From Setophaga petechia (Eukaryota > Chordata > Aves > Passeriformes > Parulidae): a DNA stretch of 64,000 nt. The notes below the pieces were generated by a model that was not told where the DNA came from, ran no database searches, and saw only the letters and a program-made list of their open reading frames with translations. The stretch covers positions 19,740,001 to 19,804,000 of the forward strand of contig JANCRA010000017.1 of NCBI GenBank assembly GCA_024362935.1, given 5' to 3'. Shown piece by piece: positions 61,809 to 64,000 of this stretch. Numbering within the stretch: position 1 is the first letter of the stretch; each line of letters starts with the position of its first letter. The position numbers were made by a program, and so were the translations under genes.

Positions 61809-62193
61809 TGTGACAGTGCTCACAGGGGTCTGAGGATGAGGGAGGAGATGAGGATCTGACTCCGTGTTTCAGAAGGGTTGATTTATTATTTATGATATAT
61901 ATTGCATTAAAACTATACTAAAATAATAGAAAAAAAGATTTAATCAGAAGGCTGGCTAAGAATAGAAAAAGAAAGGAATGATAACAAAGGTTTGTGTCTC
62001 GGACAGACAGTCTGAGCCAGCTGACTGTGATTGGCCATTAATTGCAAACGACCACATGAGACCAATCCCAGATGCACCTGTTGCATTCCACAGCAGCAGA
62101 TAATCAATGTTTACATTTTGTTCCTGAGGCCTCTCAGCTTCTTAGGACGAAAAATCCTAAGGAAAGGATTTTTCATTAAAGGTGTCTGTGACG
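61809..62193 (-). mobile_element. Solo LTR, ERVK-like family, copy 4
   Basis: A 385-bp element from TGTGACAG to TGTGACG (terminal CA changed to CG), flanked by a perfect 6-bp duplication CTGGGG (61803-61808 and 62194-62199). On the minus strand it carries AATAAA (complement of 61882-61887) next to ATATATCATAAAT. It inserted into a unit of the 37-bp minisatellite that continues on its right side. Confidence 0.93.
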
Positions 62194-62309
62194 CTGGGGA
62201 TCACCAGGACCAGGGACAGCTCCAGATGTGCTGGGGATCACCAGGACCAGGGACAGCTCCAGATGTGCTGGGGATCACCAGGACGATGCTCAGGCACAGC
62301 CCCAGATGT
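62194..62309. repeat. 37-bp minisatellite, about 3 copies
   Basis: Units start at 62194, 62231 and 62268 with CTGGGGATCACCAGGAC; the first two are identical, the third is diverged and longer. The sequence left of the LTR (GTGTGCTGGGG at about 61,798) is the end of one more unit, so the LTR landed inside the array. Confidence 0.88.
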
Positions 62310-63384
62310 GGCACAGCTGGGCTGCCATCAGGCTGCAGCCAAACATGCCAGTGCCAAGTTCAAAGCAGCAAAGGGGGCTCAGCCCTGGCCCAGGGCACCC
62401 CCAGAGCTGCCAGGGCAGGGGCACAGCCCAGAGCCGCCCCAGAGCTGCCCCAGAGCTGCCCCAGAGCTGCCCCTGAGTCCTGGCAGCAGGAGCTGCAGAG
62501 GGGCAGAGCTCTCAAGGCCATCCCACATTGATGCATTAATGTTTAGGAGAAATCTGGCTGTTCCTCTGCTTAAAATTATTTCTTTACCAGCAGAGCAGAG
62601 AGTCTCTTTTCCTTTACATTTCTGTCAAAAAACAATTGGCGTGTCAGGCTGCATTATGTCTCATGGTTTGGTGAAACACGAGCTGACGTACTGTAACCAA
62701 AAGGGATTTGAACATATCATGTCAGAAACTGGGAGCAGGAATGCAGCCTCTTGCTCTCTCTGTCTTGGCAGGAGCTCTTGTTTTCCACTCTTGCTTTAAT
62801 TCCTCTTGATTGCCAATTTAAAAAAAAAAAATCACTGCAAAGACAAGTGTCCAGTTCTGCTGCCTGTGCTCAATGTTCCTTTAATCTTTCCTTCTGTTCC
62901 TTGAGAAAATGCAGAAAAGCCATGAAAGCAGAAGGTCTACCCAGGTCAGAGAATTTGATCAAAAATCACCTGTGAGACTTGACAACCTGAAGAAAGATTA
63001 ATGAAAATAAACAGAAATTTGGGAATTAAAGAAATAAGAAAAAAAAACCCCAGGAATCAATAGAAATGAGTGCATAAGAAAGCAGAGAAATCTGATGCCA
63101 GTCATCATCATTTTGTGGGATGATACATGTCAAAGATTGAAACTGAGAGATTGGCAGTAATTTTTTTTAAAGAAGAAATCCAGGGCAATTTATGCTGCTG
63201 TCTCAGTGTGATGGGATTAGGAGGCAGCCCCAGGCATCCCCTTGCTCTCGGGCACTCTGGATTTCTGTGGCCTTGACCTCTCCTGGTATCTTACCCAATT
63301 TATAAACTCATTCACTCATTGACCTGGCTGCTTTTGCACTGATGCTTTTCCAGACACTGAAGAGAAGGAAACATAATCTCATTA
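62310..63384. other. GC-rich, then AT-rich unique DNA
   Basis: GC-rich up to about 62,530 with a 12-bp repeat CCCCAGAGCTGC at 62,438-62,475. The rest is unique and AT-rich with an A-run at 62,820-62,830. No gene is recognised. Confidence 0.5.
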
Positions 63385-63640
63385 GTGTTTGTTCTCCTTC
63401 CCACCACTTTGTTACTCACTCTCTTTTCTGTCACTGCTCTGTGCTTTCTTCTCTTTCCTGCCTTCCTTGACTCTGCTCTTCCCTTTCACATCCCCTCAGC
63501 ACATTTTCCTTTTCCTTACTCTCAACCTTCCCCTTTCTTGTTCTCCAACTGCCTTATGAACTCCATTCTTTCCCTGTATTATTTTACATTTTTTTCTCAC
63601 TAGAATATTCTTCTCTTGTCTTGCCCAGGAGTTGAATTTT
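63385..63640 (+). other. Long polypyrimidine tract ending in an acceptor-like site
   Basis: For about 250 bases the + strand is dominated by C and T, with many TTCT, TCTT and CTTTC motifs of the kind bound by PTB proteins. It ends in CTTCTCTTGTCTTGCCCAG at 63,630, a good match to a 3' splice site. No clear coding frame follows. It could also form triplex (H-)DNA. Confidence 0.55.
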
Positions 63641-64000
63641 GCTGGAAAGGACTCAGAAGCAGCTGCTGCCTCCCCAGTTCCCTTCTCCTGTTAGAGTTCC
63701 CCAAGCTGAGGCTGCTTTGGCCTGCATTAATATTTACAGACCTGGTTTATGGATCTGAAGATTGATTTAGCACGAGAGTAATGCAGGGGAGCAGATGAGC
63801 CATGGGAATGGTGAGGTCTACTTTGCTAAGATTCATAAATCTAAAAGCCATGAAGAGTTTTCAGAAGAGCAGCACCTAATGCCTGAGAATCTTTGGATGT
63901 CTGAAATCTTAAACAAGTTTGAAACTCATCTTTCACAGGTAGCAAAAAGTGATCTTTAATGGTTAAACACATTCTCCAAACTCTTACAGAATTACAGCCT
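63641..64000. other. Unique noncoding DNA at the window edge
   Basis: No gene or repeat is recognised in the last 360 bases. If the acceptor at 63,630 is real, the start of this stretch would be exonic. Confidence 0.4.

Overview
The window looks like nuclear DNA of a bird, most likely a songbird (Passeriformes). The evidence is the repeat content: 3' ends of CR1 LINEs with their octamer tail, a family of about 385-bp solo LTRs flanked by 6-bp target duplications of the sort common in passerine genomes, several other retroviral-type LTRs, many GC-rich minisatellites, and moderately AT-rich, CpG-poor unique DNA between them. Species and chromosome cannot be told from the sequence alone.

No complete protein-coding gene is visible. 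Nearly all long open frames lie in minisatellites or GC-rich repeat-derived DNA and are artefacts. The only exon-like structure I can argue for is a possible 3'-terminal exon on the + strand at 4099, with a strong pyrimidine tract and CAG acceptor, 20 codons plus stop, and AATAAA signals downstream. If real, its gene lies to the left of the window, and the remaining ~59 kb is downstream or intronic.

Layout. 1-4.1 kb: unique DNA with a 28/32-bp minisatellite at 1.96-2.49 kb. 4.1-4.8 kb: candidate terminal exon and 3' UTR. 4.8-18.5 kb: mostly unique DNA, with an isolated CpG cluster carrying a perfect NRF1 consensus at 7.96 kb and a 59-bp repeat at 8.14 kb. 18.5-19.1 kb: a CR1 3' end split by a solo LTR. 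19-26 kb: unique DNA, with a short nuclear copy of the start of mitochondrial ND2 (NUMT) at 24.11-24.25 kb inside a small GC-rich repeat. 26.0-26.7 kb: an indel-free 30-bp array, a small CpG cluster and a 24-bp repeat. 28.1-36.7 kb: four more tandem arrays and a second solo LTR. 38.7 kb: degenerate CR1. 40.6-47.4 kb: three large minisatellites (46-bp, mixed 22/37-bp, and 25-bp units) and a + strand LTR. 48.5-49.7 kb: a 157-bp duplication, a fifth LTR and very AT-rich DNA. 54.5-55 kb: a CR1 end with a greatly expanded octamer tail. 58.6-62.3 kb: two more solo LTRs, a further LTR fragment, a CR1 end and a 37-bp minisatellite. 63.4-63.6 kb: a long polypyrimidine tract.

There is no system of cooperating genes here. 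The most notable items are the ND2 NUMT joined through repeat microhomology, the candidate terminal exon, the isolated NRF1/CpG element, and an unusually dense set of minisatellites with higher-order structure. Five related LTRs all lie in the same orientation.
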